This document shows positions 15,511 to 24,367 of a stretch of DNA of 64,000 nt, piece by piece; the stretch's first letter is position 1, and every line of letters begins with the position of its first letter. A program made the translations under genes and the position numbers. Below the pieces are notes generated by a model. That model did no database searches and was not told the origin of the DNA. It saw nothing but the letters and a program-made list of their open reading frames with translations. Source of the DNA: Paenibacillus psychroresistens (GTDB taxonomy: Bacteria > Bacillota > Bacilli > Paenibacillales > NBRC-103111); NCBI RefSeq assembly GCF_009728935.1, contig NZ_CP034235.1, positions 5,903,501-5,967,500 on the forward strand, given 5' to 3'.

Positions 15511-17580
15511 TTAACGTGTGAAAGCTGCTGGAACTCCTCCGTCAACAGTAAGCATACAGCCTGTTGTTTTCTCCGATTTGGAGGAAGCGAAATAAGTGAT
15601 TGCATCTGCAATATCTTGTGGGAAAATATTAACAAGCAATGTTGTACGTTTGCGGTAGTATTCTTCCAATTGATCAGGAGCAATTCCGTAAGCGGCTGCT
15701 CTTTCATTTCTCCAGCCAGAATTCCAAATCGCTGATCCTTGAAGAATCGCATCTGGAAGTACGGAGTTAACGCGAATTCCGAATTCTCCGCCTTCTGCTG
15801 CAATACAACGGGCCAAATGAATTTCCGCTGCTTTAGCCGTGCTGTAGGCTGATGCATTCTTACCTGCATAAACCGAGTTTTTCGAGCCTACAAATACCAT
15901 ATTTCCACCAATAGCTTGTTTTTTCATGACGATAAAGGCTTCACGAGCGACTAAGAAATAACCTGTGCTTAGTACATTCATGTTCAGATTCCATTCTTTC
16001 AATGAAGTCTTATCGAAAGGTGAGGAAGTAGCTAATCCTGCATTGTTTACTACGATATCTACACCACCATAAGCTAATGCAGTTGCTTTAAATGCAGCTA
16101 TTACAGCTTCTTCGCTAGTTACATCCATTTTAACAGCTATAACGCGGTTTTCGCCATATTGTGCATTGATTTCTTGGGCAACCTTTTCTGCGCCTTCCAA
16201 ATTCAAATCGGCAATAACTACATGAGCTCCTTGGGAAACCAATGTACGTGTAGTCACGCTCCCAATACCGCCTGCTCCACCTGTTACAAATGCAATTTTG
16301 CGTGAAAATTCAGCTTCAGCTGGTGCTAAAGTCAATTTGTACAATTCCAAAGGCCAGTACTCAACATTATAGGATTCATTTGCACTTAAGGATACGAATT
16401 CGCCTAGTGCTGTAGCTCCACGCATAACAGCAATCGCACGGTGATATAACGCGCCGCTCAATTGGGACATGGTCCAGCTTTTACCAGTGTTAATCATCCC
16501 AATTCCCGGAATTAGGATTACGCGGGGCGCAGCTTCAAACATTACATCGCCTTCGGTTTTATTAGCTTCAAAGTAAGCTTTATATTCCGTTTCGAATTGT
16601 GTAATTCCAGCTTGGATTTTTTCAAGCAAAGCATCAACATCATTGGTTTGTGGATCCCAATCAATGAAAAGCGGCAGCATCTTAGTATGAACCAAATGAT
16701 CGGGGCAAGCAGCGCCAACTGATGTCAATTTTGTTGCATTAGCACTGTTAACGAATTGCAATACATCCGCACTATCATCATGAGTAAGAATCATTTTCTT
16801 TTGTTTGCTTACTGCGCCGCGAAGAACTGGCATAATTTGTGAAGCAATTTCTTTACGTACATCTTCTGCAATCTCGCTATATTTAGTGCCACCGAACAAA
16901 GTAGCTTCGTTTACTTGTGTTTCAATATAAGACTCCGCTTCTTGAATGATAGCGATTGTTTTATCGTAAGCTTCTTTTGAAGTTTCACCCCAAGTTACTA
17001 AACCATGCTTCTCCATCAATACAAGCTCAGCGTTTGGATTGTTGCGAACGCCTTCTGCGATCATCTTGGATAATGTGAACCCAGGGCGTATGTAAGGCAC
17101 CCAAACATAACGATTGCCATAAATTTTATCGGCTACTGCTTTACCGTTATCTGCGCAACAAATTGAAATAATAGCATCAGGATGTGTGTGATCAACATGT
17201 TTATATGGTAAGAATGCATGAAGCAAAGTTTCAATAGAGGCACGAGGATGCTTACCGTCCACCATGGAGTTGACCAAGTATGGCACCATTTCTTCATCAG
17301 GCATAACATCGCGTTCGAATAATGGACGTACATCATCCATTCTCAATGCTGTAAAATGCTTAGCTTGCATAGTTCCTAGATCTGAACCACTGCCTTTAAC
17401 CCACATAACTTCAACTTCGCGACCACGGAAATCTGTAATCGTAGTTTTCATTGAAGTGTTACCGCCACCCCAATTACAAACTGCGCGATCTGTTCCTAAT
17501 AGGTTTGAACGGTACGCTAATTCATCTAATCCTGGTGTTAATGCTTGTGCCTTTTCTTGGTTCCATAAGCTTTTTGGCAT
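15511..17580 (-). CDS. rhaEW: bifunctional rhamnulose-1-phosphate aldolase / lactaldehyde dehydrogenase
   Basis: The 689-residue protein has the same two-domain layout as B. subtilis YuxG (RhaEW). Residues 1-420 are a class II aldolase with the His-Thr-His zinc motif (131-133) and His192. Residues 428-689 are a short-chain dehydrogenase with TGGAGGIG (433-440) and a YSTAK catalytic pair. The first domain splits L-rhamnulose-1-phosphate into DHAP and L-lactaldehyde. The second oxidises lactaldehyde to L-lactate, a substrate for the nearby LutABC. GGAGG lies seven bases before the ATG. No RhaA isomerase gene is present in the window. Confidence 0.95.
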   Translation of the reverse strand: MPKSLWNQEKAQALTPGLDELAYRSNLLGTDRAVCNWGGGNTSMKTTITDFRGREVEVMWVKGSGSDLGTMQAKHFTALRMDDVRPLFERDVMPDEEMVPYLVNSMVDGKHPRASIETLLHAFLPYKHVDHTHPDAIISICCADNGKAVADKIYGNRYVWVPYIRPGFTLSKMIAEGVRNNPNAELVLMEKHGLVTWGETSKEAYDKTIAIIQEAESYIETQVNEATLFGGTKYSEIAEDVRKEIASQIMPVLRGAVSKQKKMILTHDDSADVLQFVNSANATKLTSVGAACPDHLVHTKMLPLFIDWDPQTNDVDALLEKIQAGITQFETEYKAYFEANKTEGDVMFEAAPRVILIPGIGMINTGKSWTMSQLSGALYHRAIAVMRGATALGEFVSLSANESYNVEYWPLELYKLTLAPAEAEFSRKIAFVTGGAGGIGSVTTRTLVSQGAHVVIADLNLEGAEKVAQEINAQYGENRVIAVKMDVTSEEAVIAAFKATALAYGGVDIVVNNAGLATSSPFDKTSLKEWNLNMNVLSTGYFLVAREAFIVMKKQAIGGNMVFVGSKNSVYAGKNASAYSTAKAAEIHLARCIAAEGGEFGIRVNSVLPDAILQGSAIWNSGWRNERAAAYGIAPDQLEEYYRKRTTLLVNIFPQDIADAITYFASSKSEKTTGCMLTVDGGVPAAFTR

Positions 17581-17866
17581 GTCATGACCTCCGTATTGTT
17601 TTGGATTAACTTTTGTTTTTATTTGAATTTTAGTATATCACATTTGTTTTTCTTTGAATATAACTTTTGAGTAAATTTGTTTAAAGCGCTGCTGCCTTGT
17701 ATTAGAGCATAAATTTCAATGGTTATTCAGCTTAAATTTATGTATAATTAACAGACAACTTTAAAGCGGGATAACTCAAAATATATTATTATTTGTAATA
17801 TTTTACCTGTATTTTAGAACGTATGTTTGGTATGATTAGAACATTACATATTAAGGATGGTGAAGT
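17581..17866. promoter_or_regulatory. divergent control region upstream of rhaEW
   Basis: A TATACT -10 box for rhaEW lies at 17632-17637 on the minus strand, without a good -35 element. A perfect nine-base dyad CATAAATTT (17708-17716) and AAATTTATG (17734-17742) sits about 80 bases upstream of it and is a candidate operator. On the plus strand an AAGGATGGTGA site serves the coiled-coil gene at 17867. No gene fits in the remainder. Confidence 0.45.
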
Positions 17867-18283
17867 ATGGAAAATGAAATTTTAAACAAAATTCTAGACA
17901 AGCTTGAGCAATTGGAACAGAAGGTGGATCACGGTTTGAATTCGCTTGGCGGTGAGGTGGGGTCACTTCGGGGTGAGGTTGGGTCACTTCGGGGTGAGGT
18001 TGGGTCACTTCAGAGTGAAGTGGGCTTGCTTCGGAGTGATATGAATGAACGGTTCGAGAAAGTCGATGCTACTCTCGTAACTCTCCAGGAATCGGTTGAT
18101 CGCATTGAAGTTTCACAACAAGAAAACATAGTTTCGGTAATACGATTAATGGACCAAAAGCTTGAAGACACCGCCAAGAAATCCGATATAGACAGCCTTC
18201 GTCAAGATATCGAATTCACTGTTAAAGAAAACTCCTTATTCAAATTAGAACTAGACCGCCTAAAAAGAAATGCTTATGAATAG
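17867..18283 (+). CDS. short coiled-coil protein with heptad repeats
   Basis: The 138-residue protein is almost entirely predicted coiled coil. Residues about 28-56 contain four tandem seven-residue repeats of the type GEVGSLR, encoded by 21-bp DNA repeats (about 17949-18035), so the repeat number could change by slippage. Leucine or valine heptads continue to the end. AAGGA precedes the ATG. There is no signal peptide or membrane segment. It resembles small phage-tail-like or structural coiled-coil proteins of Bacillales, but no function can be assigned. Confidence 0.75.
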   Translation: MENEILNKILDKLEQLEQKVDHGLNSLGGEVGSLRGEVGSLRGEVGSLQSEVGLLRSDMNERFEKVDATLVTLQESVDRIEVSQQENIVSVIRLMDQKLEDTAKKSDIDSLRQDIEFTVKENSLFKLELDRLKRNAYE

Positions 18284-18293
18284 TTGATTTATG

Positions 18294-18321
18294 AGCCCTG
18301 CGAAATCAGGGCTATTATTTT
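18294..18321 (+). terminator. terminator after the coiled-coil gene
   Basis: AGCCCTG (18294-18300) and CAGGGCT (18307-18313) form a stem with a six-base loop. ATTATTTTTT follows. It ends the 17867 transcript only 20 bases before the esterase gene starts, so that gene may depend on read-through. Confidence 0.85.
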
Positions 18322-18341
18322 TTATAGGAGGATTTAGAGAA

Positions 18342-19133
18342 ATGATACATCTGTTATGGCCCGATGGTGCACCATATGCAAAAGGAATTAGTGATGAGGA
18401 TTGTCCAGCTTTAACCCCCTTCTTAATCGAGGGAAATAATAAGGCTGCTGTCATTGTTTGTCCTGGCGGGGGTTATGGAATGCGTGCAAGTGGTTATGAA
18501 GGTGACGATGTTGCCCTATGGTTGAATACATTAGGTATTAATGCATTTGTCTTGCGCTATCGTGTTGCTCCTTATTCTTATCCATGCGCCTCGCTTGATG
18601 CACAGAGAGCTATTCGATATGTACGCTCCAATGCTGCATCCTTTGGAATCAACGCAGAGAAAATTGGGATTCTTGGGTTCTCAGCTGGTGGTCATCTCGC
18701 TGCAAGCGCAAGCACTCATTATGATCAAGGTAACCCGAACGCAATTGATATAATTGAGCAGGAATCCAGCCGTCCTGACTTGCTTATCCTTTGTTATCCT
18801 GTGATTACGATGAATTCCCCTTACACACATGAGGGTTCTCGTTTAAATTTGTTAGGACCTAAACCTACGCCTGAGCTGATTAACTTAATGAGCAATGAAC
18901 TGCAGGTCACTGCCGATAGTCCACCAACTTTTCTTTGGCATACTTCCGATGATCCTGTCTTTGTTGAGAATAGCCTGCTTTACGCTGCTGCGCTTAGTCG
19001 CCATAAAGTCCCGTTTGATTTGCATGTTTATGAGAAAGGTAGTCATGGTCTCGGCATGGCTGAGAATGATGAACACGTCGGCACTTGGACTAATCTTTGC
19101 TCCATTTGGTTAAAACGGAACGAATTTAGATAA
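18342..19133 (+). CDS. alpha/beta hydrolase, BD-FAE/acetylesterase-like
   Basis: The 263-residue protein has an oxyanion motif CPGGGYGMRA (about 47-56), the nucleophile elbow GFSAGGH near 123-129, an Asp in HTSDDPVF near 208, and a His in KGSHGLG near 239. This is a full Ser-Asp-His triad. It matches the BD-FAE and xylan or sugar esterase-like group, which removes acetyl or other acyl groups from carbohydrates. There is no signal peptide, so it should act on imported oligosaccharides. The start follows AGGAGG ten bases upstream; the longer frame runs through a terminator. Confidence 0.85.
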   Translation: MIHLLWPDGAPYAKGISDEDCPALTPFLIEGNNKAAVIVCPGGGYGMRASGYEGDDVALWLNTLGINAFVLRYRVAPYSYPCASLDAQRAIRYVRSNAASFGINAEKIGILGFSAGGHLAASASTHYDQGNPNAIDIIEQESSRPDLLILCYPVITMNSPYTHEGSRLNLLGPKPTPELINLMSNELQVTADSPPTFLWHTSDDPVFVENSLLYAAALSRHKVPFDLHVYEKGSHGLGMAENDEHVGTWTNLCSIWLKRNEFR

Positions 19134-19152
19134 TATTTATCAAAATCACAAC

Positions 19153-19197
19153 ATAAAAACACGCAGCCGGTTATGAAAAACGACTGCGTGTTTTTAT
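19153..19197. terminator. bidirectional terminator between the esterase and the kinase gene
   Basis: ATAAAAACACGCAG (19153-19166) and CTGCGTGTTTTTAT (19184-19197) form a perfect 14-base stem with T runs on both strands. It serves two convergent transcripts. Confidence 0.92.
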
Positions 19198-19203
19198 ATT
19201 GTA

Positions 19204-20694
19204 TTACTTAGCTAAAGCCGTAAAACGGTTATAAGCCTCTTCCCAAACAGCCAATTCCTTTGGCTCGTAAGTCAATACTGGGAATGAACGCCTTACTAAC
19301 TCCCTTGCTTCCCCCATGTCAGCCAAACGATCAATTGCTGTGAATTGCACCAGCATATTGCCAATTGCACTAGCTTCAATAGGACCTGCCCAAACAGGAC
19401 GACCAATTGCATTCGCGGTGAATTGGCAGAGCAGCTCATTCTGTATTCCGCCGCCTACCATATGCAGCCCCTCATAAACAGATTCCGTTATTTTCTCAGC
19501 TTGTTCAACCGATGCCCGATAGCGTAAAGCTAAGCTTTCAAGAATGCATCTTACAACTTCACCTTCAGATTGCGGAATCAATTGCTTTGTTTCTCTGCAG
19601 TAAGCTCGTATTTCTTCTGGCATATCTTTAGGACTCATGAACCGCAAATCATCTGGATCAATCAAGCTGCGGAAAGCTATTGCTCCCTTTGCAAGCTCAA
19701 CTAATTCAGTGAATGATTTGTTATTCCCCTTCGCTTCCCATTCCCGTTTACACTCCTGCAACAGCCATAGTCCCATGATGTTTTTAAGCATCTGATAAGT
19801 ATCGCCAACGCCACCCTCATTAGAGTAGTTATTCTCCAAGGTTTCCAGCGTTAACGAAGCTTGCTGTTGTTCAGTGCCTAGTAATGACCATGTTCCACAA
19901 GCTAAATAAACAAAGGTCGCAGAACGTGTCGGCACAGCTGCTATGGCAGATGCTGTATCATGTGAGCCTACAGCAACTGCTTTAATCGCAGGTACATCCA
20001 GCTCTTCACATACTGCATCCGTCAATTGGCCAAATTGTGTTCCTGGTAATATTGGTTTCAGTAACATAGATGATGGAATTCCCAATTGATCCATTAGTCC
20101 CGTATTCCAGCTTCTAGTTGTAGGGTCAAACAGCTGTGTGGTAGTTGCCATCGTGAACTCGCAAACCTTCTCACCTGTGAGAAAATACATCAATAAATCA
20201 GGTGTCAAAAGCAATGTTTCTGCTTGTTCTAGCTTAGGTGATTTAGCCTTTACCATTGCATAAAGCTGATAAAGCGTATTAAATGGCATAAATTGCAGTC
20301 CACTTTGCAGGAAGAGCTTTTCTTTTCCAATTAAATCGTTCACTTCTTCAATTAAACCTTCTGTTTGTGAATCGCGGTAATGGTAGGGATTGCCCATTAA
20401 TTCTCCATTGCGATCCAACAAGCCAAAATCCACTCCCCAAGTATCAATACTGAAGCTTTCCGGTTGAAACCCGGCTTGAAAAGCTTTTCGAATACCCGCT
20501 TTCACCTCTTGCAAAAGCAGCAAAATGTCCCAATGCAGATGGTTTCCGATGTGTACAGGTCCATTCGAAAAACGATGGATTTCTGTGATTTTCAGCTCTG
20601 GATTTCCGCCCTGGGCGGGAGTCAACTCGCCAATTAATGCTCTACCACTGCTAGCACCTAAGTCAAACGCCAAAACACTCGCGGTTTTATTCAC
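19204..20694 (-). CDS. rhamnulokinase-family kinase in the fucose operon, likely L-fuculokinase
   Basis: The 496-residue FGGY kinase is a close relative of the RhaB at 13918-15405. It shares VLAFDLGASSGRALIG at the start, PFNTLYQLYA, ACGTWSLLGTE and the C-terminal QFTANAIGRPVWAGP. By sequence alone it is a rhamnulokinase. It is the third gene of a fucI-fucA-kinase operon that has no FucK-type kinase, so L-fuculose is the likely substrate in vivo. The start is a GTG, with a weak TAGG site five bases before it. Confidence 0.85.
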   Translation of the reverse strand: MNKTASVLAFDLGASSGRALIGELTPAQGGNPELKITEIHRFSNGPVHIGNHLHWDILLLLQEVKAGIRKAFQAGFQPESFSIDTWGVDFGLLDRNGELMGNPYHYRDSQTEGLIEEVNDLIGKEKLFLQSGLQFMPFNTLYQLYAMVKAKSPKLEQAETLLLTPDLLMYFLTGEKVCEFTMATTTQLFDPTTRSWNTGLMDQLGIPSSMLLKPILPGTQFGQLTDAVCEELDVPAIKAVAVGSHDTASAIAAVPTRSATFVYLACGTWSLLGTEQQQASLTLETLENNYSNEGGVGDTYQMLKNIMGLWLLQECKREWEAKGNNKSFTELVELAKGAIAFRSLIDPDDLRFMSPKDMPEEIRAYCRETKQLIPQSEGEVVRCILESLALRYRASVEQAEKITESVYEGLHMVGGGIQNELLCQFTANAIGRPVWAGPIEASAIGNMLVQFTAIDRLADMGEARELVRRSFPVLTYEPKELAVWEEAYNRFTALAK

Positions 20695-20744
20695 TCAAGC
20701 CTACCGCCTTTATCTTTATAATAATTTCATTATGCTAATATAAT

Positions 20745-21404
20745 TTATTTCATCTGCTGTAGAAGCTTAATCCGATAATCTTCGCTTTCCAACGAAGCGA
20801 TCTCTGCATACTCTTCATCGGTTAGAACCTTAAGCTTGCCGACAGCGCTAGCGATCATATAAACCTTCGCACTTTCTTCAACAACCTGAGTACGGTAATA
20901 AGCTTCACGCAAATTGCGGCCAGTAGTTACCAACCCATGATTCCCTAACAAAAGCGAGCTCGCCTCATTCACCTTATCTGCAACTGCAATAGCCAACAAA
21001 TCCGTTGTAGGCAAAACATAAGGAATATAAAGTGTTTTTCCTACAAGTGCCGCCTGATCGGGGAACATGACAGGAAGCTCTGTAGCCACTAATGTAAAGG
21101 CAATACAGTTAGAAGGATGCGTGTGCACAATCGCACCTATATTCGGGTTCTTCCGATAGCAGAAAAGATGCATTAACACCTCAGATGATGGACGCAAACC
21201 AATATCGGTAATTTCTCCAGTTGGGATATCAACTTCTACCCATTGCTCTGGAGCAATTTCTTCAATGGCAAAGCCGCTTGGTGAGAGATACATTTTATCG
21301 CCGAAACGTGCACTGATGTTTCCACCAGGTCCAACTACAAGTCCATCTCGAACAGTTTTAAGCGCATATTTACAAAGCTCATTGCGAATTTCTAAACTTT
21401 CCAT
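20745..21404 (-). CDS. fucA: L-fuculose-phosphate aldolase
   Basis: The 219-residue class II aldolase/adducin-fold protein has GPGGNISAR (25-33), the acidic residue in RPSSEVLMH (about 72-80), the zinc His pair in VHTHPSN (93-99) and a third His in GNHGLVTTG (about 153-161). It cleaves L-fuculose-1-phosphate to DHAP and L-lactaldehyde. AGGAGGGG precedes the ATG. It sits between fucI and the kinase with short gaps, in one operon. A ribulose-phosphate epimerase-like specificity cannot be excluded, but fucI next door makes FucA the best call. Confidence 0.92.
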   Translation of the reverse strand: MESLEIRNELCKYALKTVRDGLVVGPGGNISARFGDKMYLSPSGFAIEEIAPEQWVEVDIPTGEITDIGLRPSSEVLMHLFCYRKNPNIGAIVHTHPSNCIAFTLVATELPVMFPDQAALVGKTLYIPYVLPTTDLLAIAVADKVNEASSLLLGNHGLVTTGRNLREAYYRTQVVEESAKVYMIASAVGKLKVLTDEEYAEIASLESEDYRIKLLQQMK

Positions 21405-21427
21405 GCCTAGCCCCTCCTTTTCTTTGT

Positions 21428-23215
21428 TTATTTATAAAGCGGTCCGAAAGTTGCGCAAGCACGATAGTCGCCTGACTCCAAGCTTTCTGTACCGAAAAGT
21501 CCCCAAGCACGCGGACGGAAAATTTGTTCATCAGGTACATTGTGCATATTAACTGGAATACGCAGGATAGAAGCTAATGTAATAAGGTCGGATCCAATAT
21601 GTCCGTAGCTGATAGCACCATGATTCGCTCCCCAATTGTCCATTACATCATAAACGCTTTTGAATGCGCCTTTTCCCGTAATCGTTGGTGCAAACCAAGT
21701 TGTCGGCCAGGTTGGATCTGTACGCTGATCCAAGGTCTCATGAACTTGATCTGGAAGATCAACGGAGTAACCTTCAGCAATTTGCAGAACAGGTCCAATC
21801 CCCTTAACCAAGTTAATTCGGGACATGGTCATTGGCATACCGCCGCGAGTTAGGAAGTCTGAAGAATAGCCGCCTCCACGGAAGTATTCAAGCGAAGCAG
21901 GTCTCCATGAAGTAGCATCTAAACAGCTTTGAGCTTCAGCTTCAGAAATTTCCCAATAAGGCTTCATAACTGGCTTGCCATCTTGCTGTTGTTCACCGGT
22001 TCCATCAAGTGTAGCTGATCCTGAATTGATAAGATGCAGCAGGCCATTAGCTGCTACTCCTTCAAGCTCATAATCCGTTACACGTTTTACAGAATCCGGA
22101 CTCCAATAAGTACGAACATCGGCAAAGATTTGTGCAGTATTAGTCAACAAGTAACCAAACAACATGCTTATCCCGTTCAAGCTGTCATTTTCCGTAGCAA
22201 CCATGAAGGGAGAACGAATCCCATTCCAGTCAAAGGATGAATTCAGAATGGATTCCATGAAATCTCCATTAGGGAAATGATCGGTCCACTGACGTTGACC
22301 TTGGAAACCGGAAGTAATCGCGTTATGACCAAGTGCCTCTTCGCCAAAGCCTAGCTCAGCCAGACGCGGGTTGCCAATCATCAAATCTCTAGCGATGATC
22401 GTCATTTTGACAACCGTTTCCCAATCTTTATCTTTTTGTTCACGTGAGGTTTGAGTTTGTACTGAATTGTTGTCGACGCCTTCTTTACAGTTCTCTTTTA
22501 CCCATGCAAGCGCTTTGTCGAATTCAACATGATCATAAATACCTTCTTCAATTCGGCGTGTAAATTCAGTCATATCAATATATTCATTGCGCATGCCAAG
22601 ATATTCTTGGAAGAATGCTTCGTTAATACTTGAGCCTGCGATACCCATGGATACTGAACCCATTGCTAAGTAAGATTTACCGCGAAGATTAGCAGCAGCC
22701 AAAGCAGCTTTGGTAAAGCGGAGTAGCTTTTCTTGAACATCCTCTGGGATTGAATCATCCCCTGCATCCTTAACATCCTTACCGTAAATCCCAAAAGCAG
22801 GCAAGCCTTTTTGCGCATGTCCGGATAATACAGCAGCCAAGTATACAGCGCCAGGACGCCCTGTTCCGTTAAAGCCCCAAACGGCTTTAGGTATAGCTGG
22901 ATCCATATCCATGGTTTCTGTCCCATAACACCAACATGAAGTTACCGTAATGGAAACGCCTACATTGGAAGCCCTGAATTTAGTCGCAGCCGCTGCTGCT
23001 TCAGCAACACCACCAATACAAGTATCGGCGATTACACATTCAACTGGTTCACCATTCGGGTAACGTAAATTATCGGAAAGAAACTTAGCTACAGACTTTG
23101 CTAAATTCATTGTAATATCTTCAAGCGACTCACGAACACCATTTCTTCTGCCATCAATTGTTGGGCGAATCCCGATCTTGGGAAAGCCATCTTTCCATCT
23201 AAAATCAACTGTCAT
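21428..23215 (-). CDS. fucI: L-fucose isomerase
   Basis: The roughly 595-residue protein is plainly FucI. It has PKIGIRPTIDGRRNGVRESLE near the N-terminus (in outline), ITVTSCWCYGTETMDMDP, GFNGTGRPGAVYLAA, FADVRTYWSP, and YFRGGGYSS with the C-terminal CATFGPLYK. It converts L-fucose to L-fuculose with a Mn ion. The ATG at 23215 lies 11 bases after AGAGG. A TTG six bases earlier (23221) has shorter spacing and is the alternative start. It is the first gene of the fuc operon and has a LacI-type operator just upstream. Confidence 0.96.
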   Translation of the reverse strand: MTVDFRWKDGFPKIGIRPTIDGRRNGVRESLEDITMNLAKSVAKFLSDNLRYPNGEPVECVIADTCIGGVAEAAAAATKFRASNVGVSITVTSCWCYGTETMDMDPAIPKAVWGFNGTGRPGAVYLAAVLSGHAQKGLPAFGIYGKDVKDAGDDSIPEDVQEKLLRFTKAALAAANLRGKSYLAMGSVSMGIAGSSINEAFFQEYLGMRNEYIDMTEFTRRIEEGIYDHVEFDKALAWVKENCKEGVDNNSVQTQTSREQKDKDWETVVKMTIIARDLMIGNPRLAELGFGEEALGHNAITSGFQGQRQWTDHFPNGDFMESILNSSFDWNGIRSPFMVATENDSLNGISMLFGYLLTNTAQIFADVRTYWSPDSVKRVTDYELEGVAANGLLHLINSGSATLDGTGEQQQDGKPVMKPYWEISEAEAQSCLDATSWRPASLEYFRGGGYSSDFLTRGGMPMTMSRINLVKGIGPVLQIAEGYSVDLPDQVHETLDQRTDPTWPTTWFAPTITGKGAFKSVYDVMDNWGANHGAISYGHIGSDLITLASILRIPVNMHNVPDEQIFRPRAWGLFGTESLESGDYRACATFGPLYK

Positions 23216-23244
23216 TACCAACCAATCCTCTCAAAATATATAAT

Positions 23245-23260
23245 GGGTTACCGATAACCC
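23245..23260. promoter_or_regulatory. LacI-type operator of the fuc operon
   Basis: GGGTTACCGATAACCC is a 16-base palindrome with a central CG and a single mismatched pair, the classical LacI/GalR operator form. It lies 30 bases before fucI and about 80 before the divergent LacI gene, so the adjacent repressor probably controls both directions. Confidence 0.75.
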
Positions 23261-23341
23261 TAATTTAGCAAGATTAATGCTTGCTGTCAATCCTTAAGTT
23301 ATGTAAGATGAAACAAAACAAACAGAAATGGGGCTAGCGGA

Positions 23342-24361
23342 ATGGTAACAATCTATGACATCGCCAAAAAAGCGAATGTATCCGCAATGACAGTCTCGAA
23401 AGTAATTAATAACACAGGTCGGATAAGTGAGAAAACACGGACTAAAGTCAGGCTTGTGATGGAAGAATTAAACTACGTACCTAATCAAATGGCTCGCGGA
23501 CTCGTTTTGCAGCAAACGAATATTTTGTTTTTGTTAATTACTGATATTACGAATTCGTTTTATACCACTTTGGCTAGAGGTGCCGAGGATGCGGCTAAGA
23601 AACATGGCTATCGCCTCCTTTTTGGGAATAGTGATGAAAATCTTATTAAAGAAAGTGAATACGTCGATACTATTCTTGGTACTCGAGTAGACGGTGTACT
23701 ATTTTCGCCTGCTGGGGATCGTTCACTGCCAAATTTAGAAAATTTGCGTATGCATAAGGTTCCGTTCGTGCTGCTTGACCGCGAAGTTCCAGGCATCGAA
23801 TGTGATGTAGTGTTAGGGGATAGTAAAGAAGGAGCTCGCCAGCTGGTTGAGCATATGATTGCATACCAGCATAATTTAATTGCTTTAATTAATGGTTCTT
23901 TGGAGGTTTCCAGCGCACGTTTACGTCAACAGGGATATCTCGATGCGCATAAGCTCAATGACTTGCTCGTTAGAGAGGATTATATGCTCGAATTAAGCTA
24001 TGAAGCACATAGTGATCTGACAACGATTGAGAACTGGCTCAAGGCCTTATCCCCACAGCCGACAGCTATTGTTGCCGGGAATAACGTACTTGCAGTCGAA
24101 GCTATTCGTGCCATACTTAACTGTGGTTTGCGTGTTCCAGAGGATATATCCGTAGCCTGCTTCGATGATTTGGGAGCCATATCGGAGATTACACCTTTCC
24201 TGACAGTAGTTGCCCAGCAAGCCTATCAATTTGGCTACATGGGAGTCCAGCTGCTGATTGAACGCATTCAAGAACGGGAAAATGTGAAGCCATGGAAGAA
24301 GATTATTTTACCCGTTGAACTAAAAGTACGCAAATCAGTTAAGCAGGTTATGGTTGAGTAA
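23342..24361 (+). CDS. LacI/GalR-family repressor of the fuc operon
   Basis: The 339-residue protein has an N-terminal helix-turn-helix (TIYDIAKKANVSAMTVSKVIN, 3-23 in outline) with a hinge helix near YVPNQMARGL (about 46-55). A periplasmic-binding-like effector domain follows (60-335). It is divergent from fucI across a CG-centred palindrome. The effector is probably fucose, fuculose or its phosphate. A GGGGCTAGCGGA stretch precedes the ATG; the ribosome site is not strong. It ends six bases from the convergent AraC gene. Confidence 0.9.
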   Translation: MVTIYDIAKKANVSAMTVSKVINNTGRISEKTRTKVRLVMEELNYVPNQMARGLVLQQTNILFLLITDITNSFYTTLARGAEDAAKKHGYRLLFGNSDENLIKESEYVDTILGTRVDGVLFSPAGDRSLPNLENLRMHKVPFVLLDREVPGIECDVVLGDSKEGARQLVEHMIAYQHNLIALINGSLEVSSARLRQQGYLDAHKLNDLLVREDYMLELSYEAHSDLTTIENWLKALSPQPTAIVAGNNVLAVEAIRAILNCGLRVPEDISVACFDDLGAISEITPFLTVVAQQAYQFGYMGVQLLIERIQERENVKPWKKIILPVELKVRKSVKQVMVE

Positions 24362-24367
24362 CGCACC

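Noticed and set aside
17690..17705. Catabolite-responsive element upstream of rhaEW
   Set aside because: The TTAAAGCGCTGCTG stretch matches the consensus poorly at the outer positions.
19204..20694. Naming the second kinase rhaB
   Set aside because: Sequence alone fits RhaB, but fucI-fucA operon context points to fuculose; symbol left empty.
24362..24367. Terminator between the LacI and AraC genes
   Set aside because: The six-base gap cannot hold one; no hairpin seen in the gene ends.
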